DNA of 64,000 nucleotides from Mycteria americana (taxonomy: Eukaryota; Chordata; Aves; Ciconiiformes; Ciconiidae). Under the pieces are notes generated by a model, which saw only the letters and a list, made by a program, of their open reading frames with translations, was not told the origin of the DNA and ran no database searches. The stretch covers positions 84,613,062 through 84,677,061 of the forward strand of contig NC_134367.1 in NCBI RefSeq assembly GCF_035582795.1. The letters are read 5' to 3'. This document shows positions 39,501 through 47,424 of the stretch, one piece after another. The stretch's first letter is position 1. Each line of letters opens with the position of its first letter. Made by a program: the position numbers and the translations under genes.

Positions 39501-42224
39501 AAAGTACCCTGCTAAATCTCCAATTAAAAAACAAATGTTTATTAACATGGCTTTCAAAACTTACCCTCTAAATTTTAGTAAGTTACAAATTAAAAACAAA
39601 TGCAAAACCCACATCCTTTTTCCTGCAACTCTCCTCATCTCAACATTGTAATCACCTGCAACACTTTCACACTAACAGTCTTCCCACTTTACAAATCTCT
39701 GAACTTCTAACATCTTGCACTACCTAATTAGATGTGTTCCATTTTGCCCTACAAAAGATGACATCACATCCTTCACCAGGCTGTCTCACCACTCATTTTA
39801 TTTCTTCTCTCCCCACTTCCAGGGAGGGACTTGTGCAGGTAACTTGGCTCATATGACTCACCCCAAGAATCTCTGGCTTTGTTTTATTTTCACATTAGCT
39901 TAAGTAAAACAAAACATAGTGGAAAAGGACCATTTATCTGGGTTTGCTGACAGAAAAAAATATTTCACGATAACATAATAAGCAATAAGCATATGCTAGG
40001 ATTTCTTCTTGTTGCATCTCAGAGCAGAGCGGCACTGCCTGTGCATGTTTGCCCAGCAACCTATGTATATAGCAAACCCACAAAAAGTGGATTAGCCACC
40101 CAGAAAAACAGCTAATCTGAGAAACAAAACATAACAAAAAGCTGCTACTAAAACAGTAAAGAAAAAAAGTGTGACTTAGCTGCCTAATATTTAGGAGATG
40201 TTTCAGAAAAGTTACGTCTTACCTTTTTCCCCTGATATAGCATGTTCATACAAACTGTTCAGTTTTGGTAATACTGGCTTTATGACATGGATCTGAAATG
40301 CAAATCAGATGTAATATAAGTAGTCAGTTTTTATCTCAAGCCTAAGAACTGGCACGTAGTCAGGGGCAAGAATTTACTATCAACAGCATTAATATAGTAA
40401 TTGACAATATAACTGCATTTAAATAAACCTGCAATGCCTGTGCAACTGATCCCAGCACTTGGTATGTAACACTCAATCGTAGGTTAGCACAGAAGAAAAA
40501 CTGATACTTCTGTGCTACTGTATCATAAGAACAATACTTCCTAATAACCAACCATTCTATTCATCAAAAGTATAATAAAACAGCACACGTCTCCAAAATT
40601 AAACATTTTGGTAAGTATTACTTCTCTCAGTTACAGGACAATTATGTACAAATAAAGTAACTACAGAGATACTCATGACTAATAGTTACCACCACACCAC
40701 CAGACAATTACAGAAGCCTCAAGTCAAGAAGAATCTTTCTGCCAAGTACACTGGACGCTGAGTCAAACTCGGTGATTTTCATCCAAGGCCACAAGTGCTT
40801 TACTACAGCAGGACTATGCAGATGTGGCCCCCCCCCTACTGAAAAGAGGTTAAGCTAAGTAAGCTGCAATAGCCTGATTTTCACTAGGAAACGGGTTACC
40901 CGTGGTCTTGCAATAAGCTGCAATCCAGGGCTTGCTTTCTTAGTTCCATCCACTGCTTTAACCAGAATTATTCCAAAGACAGAGAAGAGTTTTGAATTTA
41001 TTCCAAATGAATTACACGTGCTGTATTTTAAATATCTAGAATGCGAAATAAAAATATTCCTGTCAAGGCTTACTCAGATACCCTCAACCACCAAAACTGG
41101 AGATATTTTACCCGATAAAAGCACGTACAGTACCGGTGCCACAAGTGACGTATCACATACCAACTGTGCCCAGCGTAGATTTTACGGTGCTCCTACCTGG
41201 TTTCCTTCCAAAGTTTCCATTACCAAAATGTACGTCTCCCAAAACTGCAGAAGCTTCTCGTTCTTCTCAGCAGACCACCAAAACAGACTCGATTCTAACA
41301 AGAAAACAGAAGGAGCTTCTGCCCGCCGTTCGGCCCGGGTGGAGCCGCACGCCCCGCTCCCGCCCCCCGCCCCGCCGTACCGTCTCCGCCGTCGGTGGGG
41401 CAGCGCAGCTCGGCGCGCTGGCCGCCGCTGAGGTCCAGGGCTCGCTTCAGCAGGTAGCGGGCCCGCTTCCGGCACAGCCCGTCCCGCTCGGTCAGCCCCT
41501 CCTGCACCACCCGCCAGAACCGCGGGCACAGCCGCGCGTCCGGCCCCGAGCCCGGCGGGCCCCGCGGCAGCAGCGCGTCGGCCAGGGCGCTCAGCGCCAG
41601 CAGCGCCCGCCCGGCCCGCGGCGGCCCGCCGGCGCCCAGCAGCCCCTCCCAGACGCCCCGCAGGGCCGCCCCGTTGCCGCCCAGCGCCGGCAGCAGCCGC
41701 CCGGCCACCAGCGCCGCCGCCGCCTCGCCCTCGCCCTCCTCCCGCACCAGCGCCAGCGCCGCCGCCACGCACCGCGCCACCAGCGCCGGCTCCTCCAGCC
41801 GCGGCGCCGCCGCCACCAGCGCCTCCACCGCCGCCTCCGCGCCCGCCCCGCCGCCCGCCGCCGCCAGCTCCGCCAGGGCGTCGCGGGCCAGCCGCGCCGC
41901 CAGCGGCGCCCCGCACAGCTGCACGCAGTGCCGCAGCGCGCCCCGCGCCGCCCGCGCCAGCCGCAGCCGCTCCCCGCACCCCCCCGCCGCCGCCCCCTCC
42001 CCGCCGCGCAGCAGCGGCCGGCACCGCTCCAGCGCCACCTCCCAGGCGGCCCGCCGCAGCGCCTCGGCCTCGGCCGGCGGCGGCGGGCCGCCCGCCGCCA
42101 GGCGCTGGAGCAGGAGGCGCAGCGCCTCCGCGCGCTCGGCGGAGAGCGGCGCGCAGACGGCCCGCAGCAGCGCGCAGGGGTCCCCGCAGCGGGACAGCAG
42201 CGCCTCGGCCAGCACCACCTCCAT
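3393..42224 (-). CDS. TARBP1: TARBP1, tRNA (guanosine-18-2'-O)-methyltransferase (31 coding exons)
   Basis: The joined exons give 4896 nt, 1631 residues. TARBP1 is the animal relative of yeast Trm3 and bacterial TrmH; it transfers a methyl group from S-adenosylmethionine to the 2'-OH of G18 in the tRNA D-loop. It was first described as a binder of the HIV TAR RNA loop. About 1450 residues of helical, repeat-like sequence precede a C-terminal SPOUT domain. That domain shows motif 1 (N1487 in KPTNLGG, R1493 in GLCRT), motif 2 ([16 protein letters not shown], near 1573-1588) and motif 3 ([19 protein letters not shown], near 1597-1615). The start [11 protein letters not shown] matches the human start closely. 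All exon phases close without a stop. The human protein is 1621 residues as I recall; here exon 1 is shorter and exon 11 is extra. Introns not listed separately hold nothing I recognise. Confidence 0.95.
4685..4821 (-). CDS. TARBP1: TARBP1 exon 30 (residues 1532-1576), SPOUT domain
   Basis: It encodes [20 protein letters not shown], then [15 protein letters not shown] and SLLLLG, the first half of SPOUT motif 2. Confidence 0.97.
5977..6101 (-). CDS. TARBP1: TARBP1 exon 29 (residues 1490-1531), SPOUT domain
   Basis: It encodes [19 protein letters not shown] (with the motif 1 arginine R1493) and [18 protein letters not shown]. Ends in phase 0. Confidence 0.97.
7083..7274 (-). CDS. TARBP1: TARBP1 exon 28 (residues 1426-1489), start of the SPOUT domain
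   Basis: It carries [13 protein letters not shown] and then the first strand of the methyltransferase, [17 protein letters not shown], including N1487 of motif 1. Confidence 0.96.
7521..7692 (-). CDS. TARBP1: TARBP1 exon 27 (residues 1369-1425)
   Basis: It encodes [20 protein letters not shown] and [10 protein letters not shown], matching human. Ends in phase 1 at ATGG|gtaaaa. Confidence 0.95.
9074..9155 (-). CDS. TARBP1: TARBP1 exon 26 (residues 1341-1368), followed by a GC donor
   Basis: It encodes [20 protein letters not shown], ending SLE. The exon ends CTAGAG|gcaagt, so intron 26 starts with GC (9073-9072) in an otherwise perfect donor. Only this cut joins in phase 0 to the next exon (TIFYTLPRL); the nearest GT, four bases on, would shift the frame. 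Confidence 0.93.
9833..10029 (-). CDS. TARBP1: TARBP1 exon 25 (residues 1276-1340)
   Basis: It encodes [20 protein letters not shown] and [20 protein letters not shown], strongly conserved. Donor CAGG|gttagt, phase 2. Confidence 0.96.
10936..11022 (-). CDS. TARBP1: TARBP1 exon 24 (residues 1247-1275)
   Basis: Twenty-nine codons, phase 0, encoding [20 protein letters not shown]; matches human with a few changes. Confidence 0.94.
11023..12905 (-). other. TARBP1 intron 23
   Basis: A 1.9 kb intron with an A/C homopolymer patch near 11899-11938. The small + strand frames at 11343-11621, 11842-12099 and 12293-12580 have no recognisable content. Confidence 0.7.
12906..13055 (-). CDS. TARBP1: TARBP1 exon 23 (residues 1197-1246)
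   Basis: Fifty codons, phase 0 at both ends, including [20 protein letters not shown] and KFWDCFCY. Confidence 0.96.
13390..13410. repeat. 9-bp perfect hairpin in TARBP1 intron 22
   Basis: ATCCAAGAA, three bases, then TTCTTGGAT. A third copy of the unit (AATCCAAGAAC) lies at 13430-13440. Confidence 0.85.
13632..13742 (-). CDS. TARBP1: TARBP1 exon 22 (residues 1160-1196)
   Basis: Thirty-seven codons, phase 0 at both ends: [20 protein letters not shown], then PKLDQ. Confidence 0.95.
14800..14920 (-). CDS. TARBP1: TARBP1 exon 21 (residues 1119-1159)
   Basis: It encodes [20 protein letters not shown] and IKLLDK, matching human. Ends in phase 0 at AAA|gtaaac. Confidence 0.95.
16050..16121 (-). 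CDS. TARBP1: TARBP1 exon 20 (residues 1095-1118)
   Basis: A 72-base exon encoding [20 protein letters not shown], phase 2 at both ends, separated from exon 19 by a 140-base intron. Confidence 0.93.
16262..16461 (-). CDS. TARBP1: TARBP1 exon 19 (residues 1029-1094)
   Basis: It encodes [20 protein letters not shown] and ends [13 protein letters not shown], a conserved stretch. Donor AAAG|gtataa, phase 2. Confidence 0.95.
16462..19724 (-). other. TARBP1 intron 18
   Basis: The largest intron (3.3 kb). It has an A/C-rich patch at about 17440-17488. The small frames at 17414-17656 (+), 17502-17732 (-), 17988-18218 (-) and 18871-19119 (-) show no family resemblance. Confidence 0.7.
19725..19913 (-). 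CDS. TARBP1: TARBP1 exon 18 (residues 966-1028)
   Basis: It encodes [20 protein letters not shown] then FVQFIFD, almost identical to human. Intron 17 before it is only 84 bases. Confidence 0.96.
19998..20253 (-). CDS. TARBP1: TARBP1 exon 17 (residues 880-965)
   Basis: The longest internal exon (256 bases). It encodes [20 protein letters not shown], a variable linker, then [20 protein letters not shown] and KVLVPK. Confidence 0.95.
20947..21140 (-). CDS. TARBP1: TARBP1 exon 16 (residues 816-879)
   Basis: It encodes [20 protein letters not shown] and [12 protein letters not shown]. The position agrees with the divergent middle of the human protein. Ends in phase 2 at AGTAG|gtgagt. Confidence 0.9.
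21141..22753 (-). other. TARBP1 intron 15
   Basis: A 1.6 kb intron that starts in an AT-rich island and then turns into ordinary intronic sequence. No RNA gene or element recognised. Confidence 0.7.
22541..22742. repeat. AT-rich low-complexity island in intron 15
   Basis: About 200 bases built almost only from A and T, with many TATA, ATTA and TTTATA steps, starting within 15 bases of the exon 15 donor. Confidence 0.9.
22754..22915 (-). CDS. TARBP1: TARBP1 exon 15 (residues 762-815)
   Basis: Fifty-four codons, phase 0 at both ends, from [17 protein letters not shown] to QQRNCEE. The sequence just past its donor is an AT-rich island. Confidence 0.92.
22916..25024 (-). other. TARBP1 intron 14
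   Basis: A 2.1 kb intron. A T/G-rich low-complexity block lies at 23043-23133; the part from 23450 to 24500 is unusually pyrimidine-rich on the + strand. No gene recognised. Confidence 0.7.
23043..23133. repeat. T/G low-complexity block
   Basis: Runs of T broken by G in a TTTG-like rhythm, followed by a T/A tail. Confidence 0.9.
25025..25122 (-). CDS. TARBP1: TARBP1 exon 14 (residues 729-761)
   Basis: It ends with [18 protein letters not shown], matching human; the first ten residues are more divergent. Donor CACT|gtaagt, phase 0. Confidence 0.92.
25123..28338 (-). other. TARBP1 intron 13
   Basis: A 3.2 kb intron. A 21-T run lies near 25559-25579. A + strand open frame with a signal-peptide-like start lies at 26569-26808 (separate entry). 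The remainder shows no recognisable element. Confidence 0.7.
26569..26808 (+). other. Unrecognised 79-codon open frame, antisense in intron 13
   Basis: The ATG has a strong context (A at -3, G at +4). The first 20 residues look like a signal peptide: M-E-T-K then a leucine-rich run. The rest is basic and ends ERLYRR. A second frame (26786-26971) overlaps its end. I recognise no family, see no promoter or AATAAA, and a chance frame is the likelier reading. Confidence 0.15.
28339..28514 (-). CDS. TARBP1: TARBP1 exon 13 (residues 670-728)
   Basis: It encodes [20 protein letters not shown] and [12 protein letters not shown], clearly homologous to human. Donor GATG|gttagt. Confidence 0.94.
28808..28904 (-). 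CDS. TARBP1: TARBP1 exon 12 (residues 638-669)
   Basis: It encodes [20 protein letters not shown] and a DVEQMRNKY end, matching human. Phase 1 in, phase 2 out. Confidence 0.94.
29161..29194. repeat. Perfect 17-bp tandem duplication in intron 11
   Basis: ATATATTATGTAGTAGC occurs twice head to tail. Confidence 0.95.
29729..29866 (-). CDS. TARBP1: TARBP1 exon 11, extra in-frame cassette exon (residues 592-637)
   Basis: This is 138 bases (46 codons) with no stop, entered and left in phase 1, so it can be included or skipped without changing the frame. Its acceptor is ttaatattatag and its donor CAAG|gtaaat. The peptide begins [16 protein letters not shown] and ends CLLILQ. I do not find it in the human protein as I remember it, where exon 10 runs almost directly into GENCF. 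It may be an avian or sauropsid exon, an alternative exon, or a decoy exon; without it the protein is 1585 residues. Confidence 0.6.
30111..30145. repeat. 18-bp-period tandem repeat in intron 10
   Basis: ACAGCATACAAAGA occurs twice, with starts 18 bases apart (30113 and 30131). Confidence 0.9.
30167..30239. repeat. 10-bp inverted repeat with 53-base loop in intron 10
   Basis: GGCAGCTCAT at 30167-30176 is the exact reverse complement of ATGAGCTGCC at 30230-30239. It could be a hairpin or the ends of a small decayed element. Confidence 0.7.
30673..30811 (-). CDS. TARBP1: TARBP1 exon 10 (residues 546-591)
   Basis: It encodes [11 protein letters not shown] at the start and [10 protein letters not shown] at the end, aligned with human LCDWLRVN and EYVKSS. 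The donor is GAAA|gtaagt, phase 1. Confidence 0.9.
30812..32560 (-). other. TARBP1 intron 9
   Basis: A 1.7 kb intron with small + and - strand frames between 31357 and 32240, none recognisable. Confidence 0.7.
32561..32650 (-). CDS. TARBP1: TARBP1 exon 9 (residues 516-545)
   Basis: Thirty codons, phase 0 at both ends, beginning [20 protein letters not shown]. The next exon starts LCRWLQVN. Confidence 0.92.
33517..33613 (-). CDS. TARBP1: TARBP1 exon 8 (residues 483-515)
   Basis: It encodes [20 protein letters not shown], nearly identical to human over this stretch. Ends in phase 0 at GATGTG|gtgagt. Confidence 0.95.
33859..33874 (+). repeat. G run in intron 7
   Basis: Ten G, one T, five G; a possible quadruplex on the + strand DNA, a C run in the TARBP1 transcript. 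Confidence 0.85.
34657..34792 (-). CDS. TARBP1: TARBP1 exon 7 (residues 438-482)
   Basis: It encodes [20 protein letters not shown] followed by LFLSMALA, which matches the human order. Acceptor gttttaag, donor TTTAAG|gtaaaa. Confidence 0.92.
35605..35694. repeat. A/C low-complexity block in intron 6
   Basis: Ninety bases almost only of A and C, read as T/G in the TARBP1 transcript. Confidence 0.9.
36060..36157 (-). CDS. TARBP1: TARBP1 exon 6 (residues 405-437)
   Basis: It encodes [20 protein letters not shown] and the run LLPEEQK, joined in phase 2 to exon 5. Donor AAAAAG|gtatgt. Confidence 0.92.
36158..38021 (-). other. TARBP1 intron 5 with an internal GC-rich patch
   Basis: A 1.9 kb intron. 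The part from about 36282 to 36620 is clearly richer in G, C and CpG than its surroundings; the rest is AT-rich with nothing recognisable. Confidence 0.7.
38022..38074 (-). CDS. TARBP1: TARBP1 exon 5 (residues 388-404)
   Basis: A 53-base exon encoding [17 protein letters not shown], bounded by ttaccag and AGCAG|gtaagc. Too short to show as an open frame, but it restores the phase. Confidence 0.93.
39205..39353 (-). CDS. TARBP1: TARBP1 exon 4 (residues 338-387)
   Basis: It encodes [20 protein letters not shown], then [14 protein letters not shown]; among the best conserved parts of the N-terminal region. Ends in phase 0. Confidence 0.95.
40223..40292 (-). CDS. TARBP1: TARBP1 exon 3 (residues 315-337)
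   Basis: A short exon beginning [12 protein letters not shown], close to human. It ends in phase 1 with AAAAAG|gtaaga. Confidence 0.92.
41197..41294 (-). CDS. TARBP1: TARBP1 exon 2 (residues 282-314)
   Basis: It encodes the conserved segment [17 protein letters not shown] and METLEGNQ. Intron 1 is only 86 bases. The donor is CAG|gtagga. Confidence 0.93.
41381..42224 (-). CDS. TARBP1: TARBP1 exon 1 (residues 1-281)
   Basis: This 844-nt coding exon lies inside a CpG island and is very rich in Ala, Arg, Gly and Leu codons ending in G or C, unlike every later exon. It ends g|gtacgg in phase 1. It is about 36 codons shorter than the human counterpart as I recall it. The frame is open upstream to 42704, but only from the ATG at 42224 does it resemble the family. 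Confidence 0.92.
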
Positions 42225-42252
42225 GCTGCGGGGGGAGAGAGCCGAGCGCCGC

Positions 42253-42264
42253 GCCTGCGCAGGC
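42253..42264. promoter_or_regulatory. Palindromic NRF1-like site in TARBP1 promoter
   Basis: GCCTGCGCAGGC is a perfect palindrome centred on the NRF1 core TGCGCA, 29 bases upstream of the TARBP1 ATG. Binding is inferred. Confidence 0.45.
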
Positions 42265-42340
42265 GGGGGCGGGCGGGGCCCGGCCGGCCGGCCCGCCCGT
42301 GCGCGGCCAACGGCGGCGCCTGGCCCTCTGCGCGGCGCTG

Positions 42341-42392
42341 AGGGGAGGCGGCGGCAGGCGGGCGGCGAGGCGGGAGGCGGGCGGCGAGGCGG
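42341..42392. repeat. GC-box tandem repeat in TARBP1 promoter
   Basis: Repeated GGCGGGCGGCGAGGCGGG-like units, each with GGGCGG (Sp1-type) sites; a possible quadruplex former. Confidence 0.7.
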
Positions 42393-42491
42393 GCGCCGCC
42401 GGCCCCTCGGGTGTGCGACGGGCAGGTCCCCGGGTCGGTAGTAGGTCGCGCTAGCTTTGTGGCTGTCGTGCGAGGGCTGGGGAGAAGGCGT

Positions 42492-42498
42492 CCGGAAG
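42492..42498 (+). promoter_or_regulatory. ETS-like site upstream of TARBP1
   Basis: CCGGAAG lies at the far edge of the island. It could serve TARBP1 or a divergent transcript. Confidence 0.3.
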
Positions 42499-42803
42499 GC
42501 TCTGGTTTCTGGGGTCGCGCCGGGCCGTGTACCCCCACAGGCCTGCACATGCACGGCTGTGTGTATCCGTATGGATGTTCCCAGTGTCTTGGCTGCTAAG
42601 CAGAGCTTGATCCCCTTGCGTGTTCTCACGGGCTGAGCACAGGAGGGCCTAACAGAGGCATCTTGGGTGTCAGCGCCAAGTTTGAGGGGGTGAAGTTCCT
42701 TCATTGCGTGTCTCAGAAACTCTCTTTACGCTTCACGCGCATTGCAACACAAGATCAAGCAGCAGTCATGCACAAAATGCTCAGTCTTTCCATCTGTTGG
42801 GCT

Positions 42804-42852
42804 TGTGCCAATATATATATGTTGGCACATATGCCAATATATGGCCAATATA
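42804..42852. repeat. Hairpin and three GCCAATATA repeats
   Basis: TGTGCCAA (42804-42811) pairs with TTGGCACA (42822-42829) around a TA-rich loop. GCCAATATA occurs three times between 42807 and 42852. Confidence 0.9.
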
Positions 42853-45800
42853 AATGGTTGAAACCAGCCTATGTTGTCATTACAGCATCCCAGAAGTCTA
42901 CCTGAATGCCCTGCGTCCGCCTCAAAAAGAGACCGGAGGCGTTCTGGGCGCTGCTGTTAGCTTGTTACAAGGGTCCGGGCCACAGGCACTGGGGCCAGAG
43001 AACAGCTCTCAGGCAGTTTAATGTACTAGTGCAGCCAAAGCGTAACTAAGAAAAGCAACCTGATTGCCAGTAAATGTAAATTCACTACACAAGATTACAA
43101 TTCCATTGAAAAAAAGTTAGAGATCCGCACATCAAAAATGGTGGCAAACCACTCTCCTAGAAGACATGGTCATAGGAAAGGGCAAACCTGGAACCTTCTG
43201 TTCCTGCGAAAGCAAGGGACAGCAAATTCCCTGCACAGCAGCACGGGTACAACATGGTTTCCAATGGGTATGGGAGTTCCCTGGGCTAAGCCGTAGTTCT
43301 TAGGCGTCTAATGAAGGAGAAAGACTTACTGAAAGTTTTCAGTGTGAGCTCCCACTTGATCACTCTCTCCAAATCACATGAGTACAGTCTCCCCTTTTCC
43401 CAGCTATCCATTTTCCCCAGACTTTATTAGAAATTTGTTGTCTTTGAGAGTCTACCGATTGCAAAATGGCTGAAGCTTCTTACTAGAATTGGACCTGTAG
43501 TATGACTATATGTGTGATTTCTTTTTCTAGAAAAAAAAGGTGGAAAGGAATTATTTCAAACCTGCTAGCTAGCACAGTTTCCGTATGCCTTACCACTCTG
43601 CATGTGTTCAGTTACATATAAAATACAGAATCAAGAAAAAGCTCAAGAAAACTTTTCAAACTGATACATTTACTTAAATGTAAAGTAAAACCTAGTTCTT
43701 TGTTTCACATGCAGAAAAACATTTTTCAGAGGAGGAATGAGTACAATGTAAGTAAATAGGGTGCTTACAATTGAAATGTCTTTCATGCCATCATATATTC
43801 TGTTTGCTTTTCCATTTGATCTGATGTCTTTAGTAATTCTTCCATTTCTTACTTATAGCATGCAGTCTGATGAATTGTGGATGTTTCTTTTATCAGGCTT
43901 GAACAAGCGCCAAGCAGGGTATCCCTATCTACAATCTTACTCTTCCCTTCCAGGCACCTATAAGACTTAACTAAATGAAGCATTAAAGGTCTGCACAACA
44001 AGTAGTAATCAAAACGGAATAAAATACTAGGTGCTGTGCTGTTTCTCCATTATTGTCTGAATTCTGCCTTGCCTTTATTTTTATCACAGTGGGGCACCAA
44101 ATCTAAAGTCTTATTACATCAAGTTAAATATCAGCATTTAAATTTGAACTGTTTCACTGCAGATCGTCTTACCAGACAAAAAGGAGTGGGTGAGAAATTA
44201 AGCCCCTGGGAGATTAGGCTGGGGAGCTTCTGAGTGGAATGTGATGCGGAAAGATCAACAACAACAACAAAAAAAACCCCAGAAAGGTGGATATGGAGTT
44301 AAGAGAGAGAAAAGGAGCAAGAAGCAGCATTTTGTAATTCTCCAAAGGCAAGAGCCACAGCATTCACACCCTTGTGCCATACTCATTAAGTGTCCTCATG
44401 CTAGGACCCTAAATTTGCGCTTTCCAGCTCTACACTTCCAACACATACCCCTACCTCACCAAAGACCGTGTCCCGTTCTGTTTTCTCTACTTTCCAAGTT
44501 TATCCCAACCCTTTCCTGCCTTCTTCCCAAGCCAGCCCTGCTCGCAGGCCCCCAGCCTGCCGGCTGCAGCCACCTCTAGGATCCCAAAGCCCTTTCAGCC
44601 TAGGCTTACTGCACCAGCCTCAGCACTCAGAACATCCCACGCCTGCCGATAGCTCATATACTCTGCACTCCTATTTAGAAGATACTCTGTGCTCCCTGAC
44701 CTATCCTGGTCCCCTCCAACCTCAGCATATGGGCTAGATCAAAGGTTGAAATAGCTTGAGGGTTTTTTTAGAGAGGACACCCCGCAGCTGCTTTCTTTAT
44801 TTCTGCCATATGAGATATTGTCCCTCAATCAGATTAATCTGTTTTAGAAACGTAAGACAAAGAGGAATTAGCTGAAACATCAAAACCAGTCCAGAGTCTC
44901 TCTGCGCCATTTAATACTATTACTGAGCCTATGGGAGGCAGGACAGAGATGAGAAACACATATTATTCTTGATTCTTATCTGAACTTTGTAACAGCACCT
45001 TTGCTGATGATTTGGATTTCCAGCACATGATAACTAGCTGACCAAGTTGGAGCTGATTTTACAACTCAGATACTTAACAATAATAGTTTATTGGTTTTCA
45101 TCAGGACCCATAATGCCGCACCAATTTAGCAATACAAGAGGACTGAGGTTCCGTCCTCACACCCCTAGTTAAAAAATCAGTGCCTTAGTTAGCTGCATAC
45201 TCTTTTAGACAAATGTATACTTGTTCTGATGTAAATGTTTTCCCCTGTGATCACGCTATCAGGGAATTCTGTACTAGGAACAATCCGTGGATGATCATTC
45301 CAGCAGTTGGTTGTATTGGAAAAGGATCACGGACAAAACTACAGGATAAATTACAGACAATTAGTTATAAGTCTTGGAAATCCCCACTTACAATTTTGGA
45401 AGCATGTGTTATGCCGTTGCCATAAAGCCACTGCTGACCTGAGCCACTGCCTTAGATTATTAGAGCCCAGGCCAAATATATGTCGTTAAAAAGTTTCATG
45501 TCGATGGTGGTTTTGGATCACACAAAATACCTTTCTTCTCATGAGAACTCTTACAGTCCCGTACTACCACCTGCACATTTACAGGTAATTCTGCACAATT
45601 TATAAGGAGGAGGGCTTAGCTGACCCTGCAGCGTGATTTTCTTTCCTTGCTGGAGTCCATGGGAGCGTGTCTGTATAGTGCAAGATCTCTAGTGGGGCCG
45701 AGTACATAACACAGCCTTTTCTCCCCTCTCCCACTGCATGCAGGAGAAGTAGATGGGAGATTTCTGAAAAAGAGTCATGCAGAAATTTCCCACCACATCC

Positions 45801-46981
45801 CTGTCCCACAATAAAATGGGAGAATGAAATGAAAAGCACAGATGTGCTCCATACAATAAACCCTACCAGACAGTTGGGTATATTCACGTCCTCTTCTAGA
45901 TTTCCTCAGTGCTGTTGTGCAAAAAACCAGCAGCGCACGTGGCTTTTACGTGTATCTCACTCCAAGACAGCACTTGCAGTGAGGAGCATACATGGAGAAA
46001 GGGGACGGGGTACTATGGTAAAGGTTCATACCCAAGTACAGACATGTATGTATCTTCTAGGTTTAGGTGAAGCTGGACAAGATGGGTGGAAGTGGAAGGA
46101 CTAGAAAGGGGCAGTTACTGAGAAACTACTGCTCTCTGCCAGGGGACAAGGAAAAAGAGAGTTACAAGAGGTGAGAAAGGGAAGGAATAAAGTCACCTCA
46201 TTTTTGTCAGTTTGCCCTAAAGTTCTTGAACCCCATTGCTAAGAGGGATAGAGGCAGAAGGGTTCAAACTGAAAGAGGAAATAATCGATATGCATCCAGG
46301 AAAACTGGTCACGACGTTTCTACAAGGTGGCTGTGTTGTTGTCTCCTGGTCCTCTTACACTTGTTTCATTCACCGCCCCTACATTGCTTCTAAACCTTTC
46401 TTCTGGCTCTTTCACACCACAATGCAAGCATGTCTTAATCTTTACAATTTTAAAATGAGATTCAGCTTGTTCCTCCATCTATGACCTTCTCTCCCTCCTC
46501 CCTTTAATTTCTGAACTTACTACCCACTTACAGTGAGCCTAGAGTTTGTCCTCTCTAGTTCCATTTCAGTGAATGTCAACACTTGCGTCCCAGTCTGGTT
46601 CTTATATCCCAGTCTAACAGTACGTCTGCTGTTACTATAGTATCTCATCTATCACTGCCCACAAGCTACCTGTTGAGTAGCTAGCTCCACTTTTCCATCA
46701 CCAAACTCCATTGTGAAATATGAACAATCTTGGAAATTCTACCTGCAGAACTTCCCCAAAACAGGCCCATTCCTGTCTACCCACATAATTAAAATTGCCT
46801 GGGCTGTCATCGTACCGCATCCATATCCCCTTCCCTGGCTTAACAAAAGCAATCCTACCCTAATTAGATCTTGCCATTGTGAAGATCTGTTTCTTAGCCT
46901 GCTGTTTTGACCTTACCACCTCTCCCTTTATGTCCCCCTGCTGGCTCCATCCTCTGTGCTACATCAAACACATGCTGCTTC

Positions 46982-47005
46982 TTTTCCCTTTCCCTTTCCC
47001 TTTCC
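46982..47005. repeat. CCCTTT hexamer microsatellite
   Basis: Four near-perfect tandem units of a C/T hexamer. Confidence 0.9.
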
Positions 47006-47403
47006 AGACCCATTAGTCTATCCTTCCCCATCCTCTTGTCTAATACCAAGACACTGACTTCCACGCTGACCTACCTACCCATGCTGCCAGTCTTAATTGT
47101 CCATATATTAGACTTTCAAGTAAGACTTCATGCTTCATGCTTTTTCTCGTGCTAACTCCCACCTCATTTTCCTCTTCTATACCCCAGACACCACTTTGTT
47201 GTCACACTGACACAAATTTTAGGCAGCACATGGTCTACGACCTTCTGCGGTCTATGGCCTTCTATGTGGCCTGATAAGCTGATCCCCTGCCTGTGCATAT
47301 CTTATCATCTGTTTGGGCTGCATATTTCCTCCAGTGACAATCAGTGCAGTACTATCGGTAGAGAATAAGGATAACACTAACTGTGATAAATAAACAACTA
47401 AGC

Positions 47404-47424
47404 AAATAAATAAATAAATAAAAT
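47404..47424. repeat. AAAT tetramer microsatellite
   Basis: About five tandem units. Confidence 0.9.

Larger units (their letters stand above)
41310..42560. promoter_or_regulatory. CpG island promoter of TARBP1
   Basis: The island covers exon 1 and about 330 bases upstream. It has no TATA box and contains several GC boxes. Its extreme composition opens long frames in other phases on both strands (up to 401 codons), which are shadows. Confidence 0.85.

Noticed and set aside
41136-42441. Long + strand frames (401 and 255 codons) across the TARBP1 CpG island
   Set aside because: They are antisense shadows of exon 1: GC-rich DNA lacks stop codons, and the products are Arg/Pro/Ala or Ser/Ala monotony.
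42225-42704. 160-codon in-frame extension upstream of the TARBP1 ATG
   Set aside because: The family similarity begins exactly at [11 protein letters not shown]; the upstream part is island and flank sequence with no resemblance.
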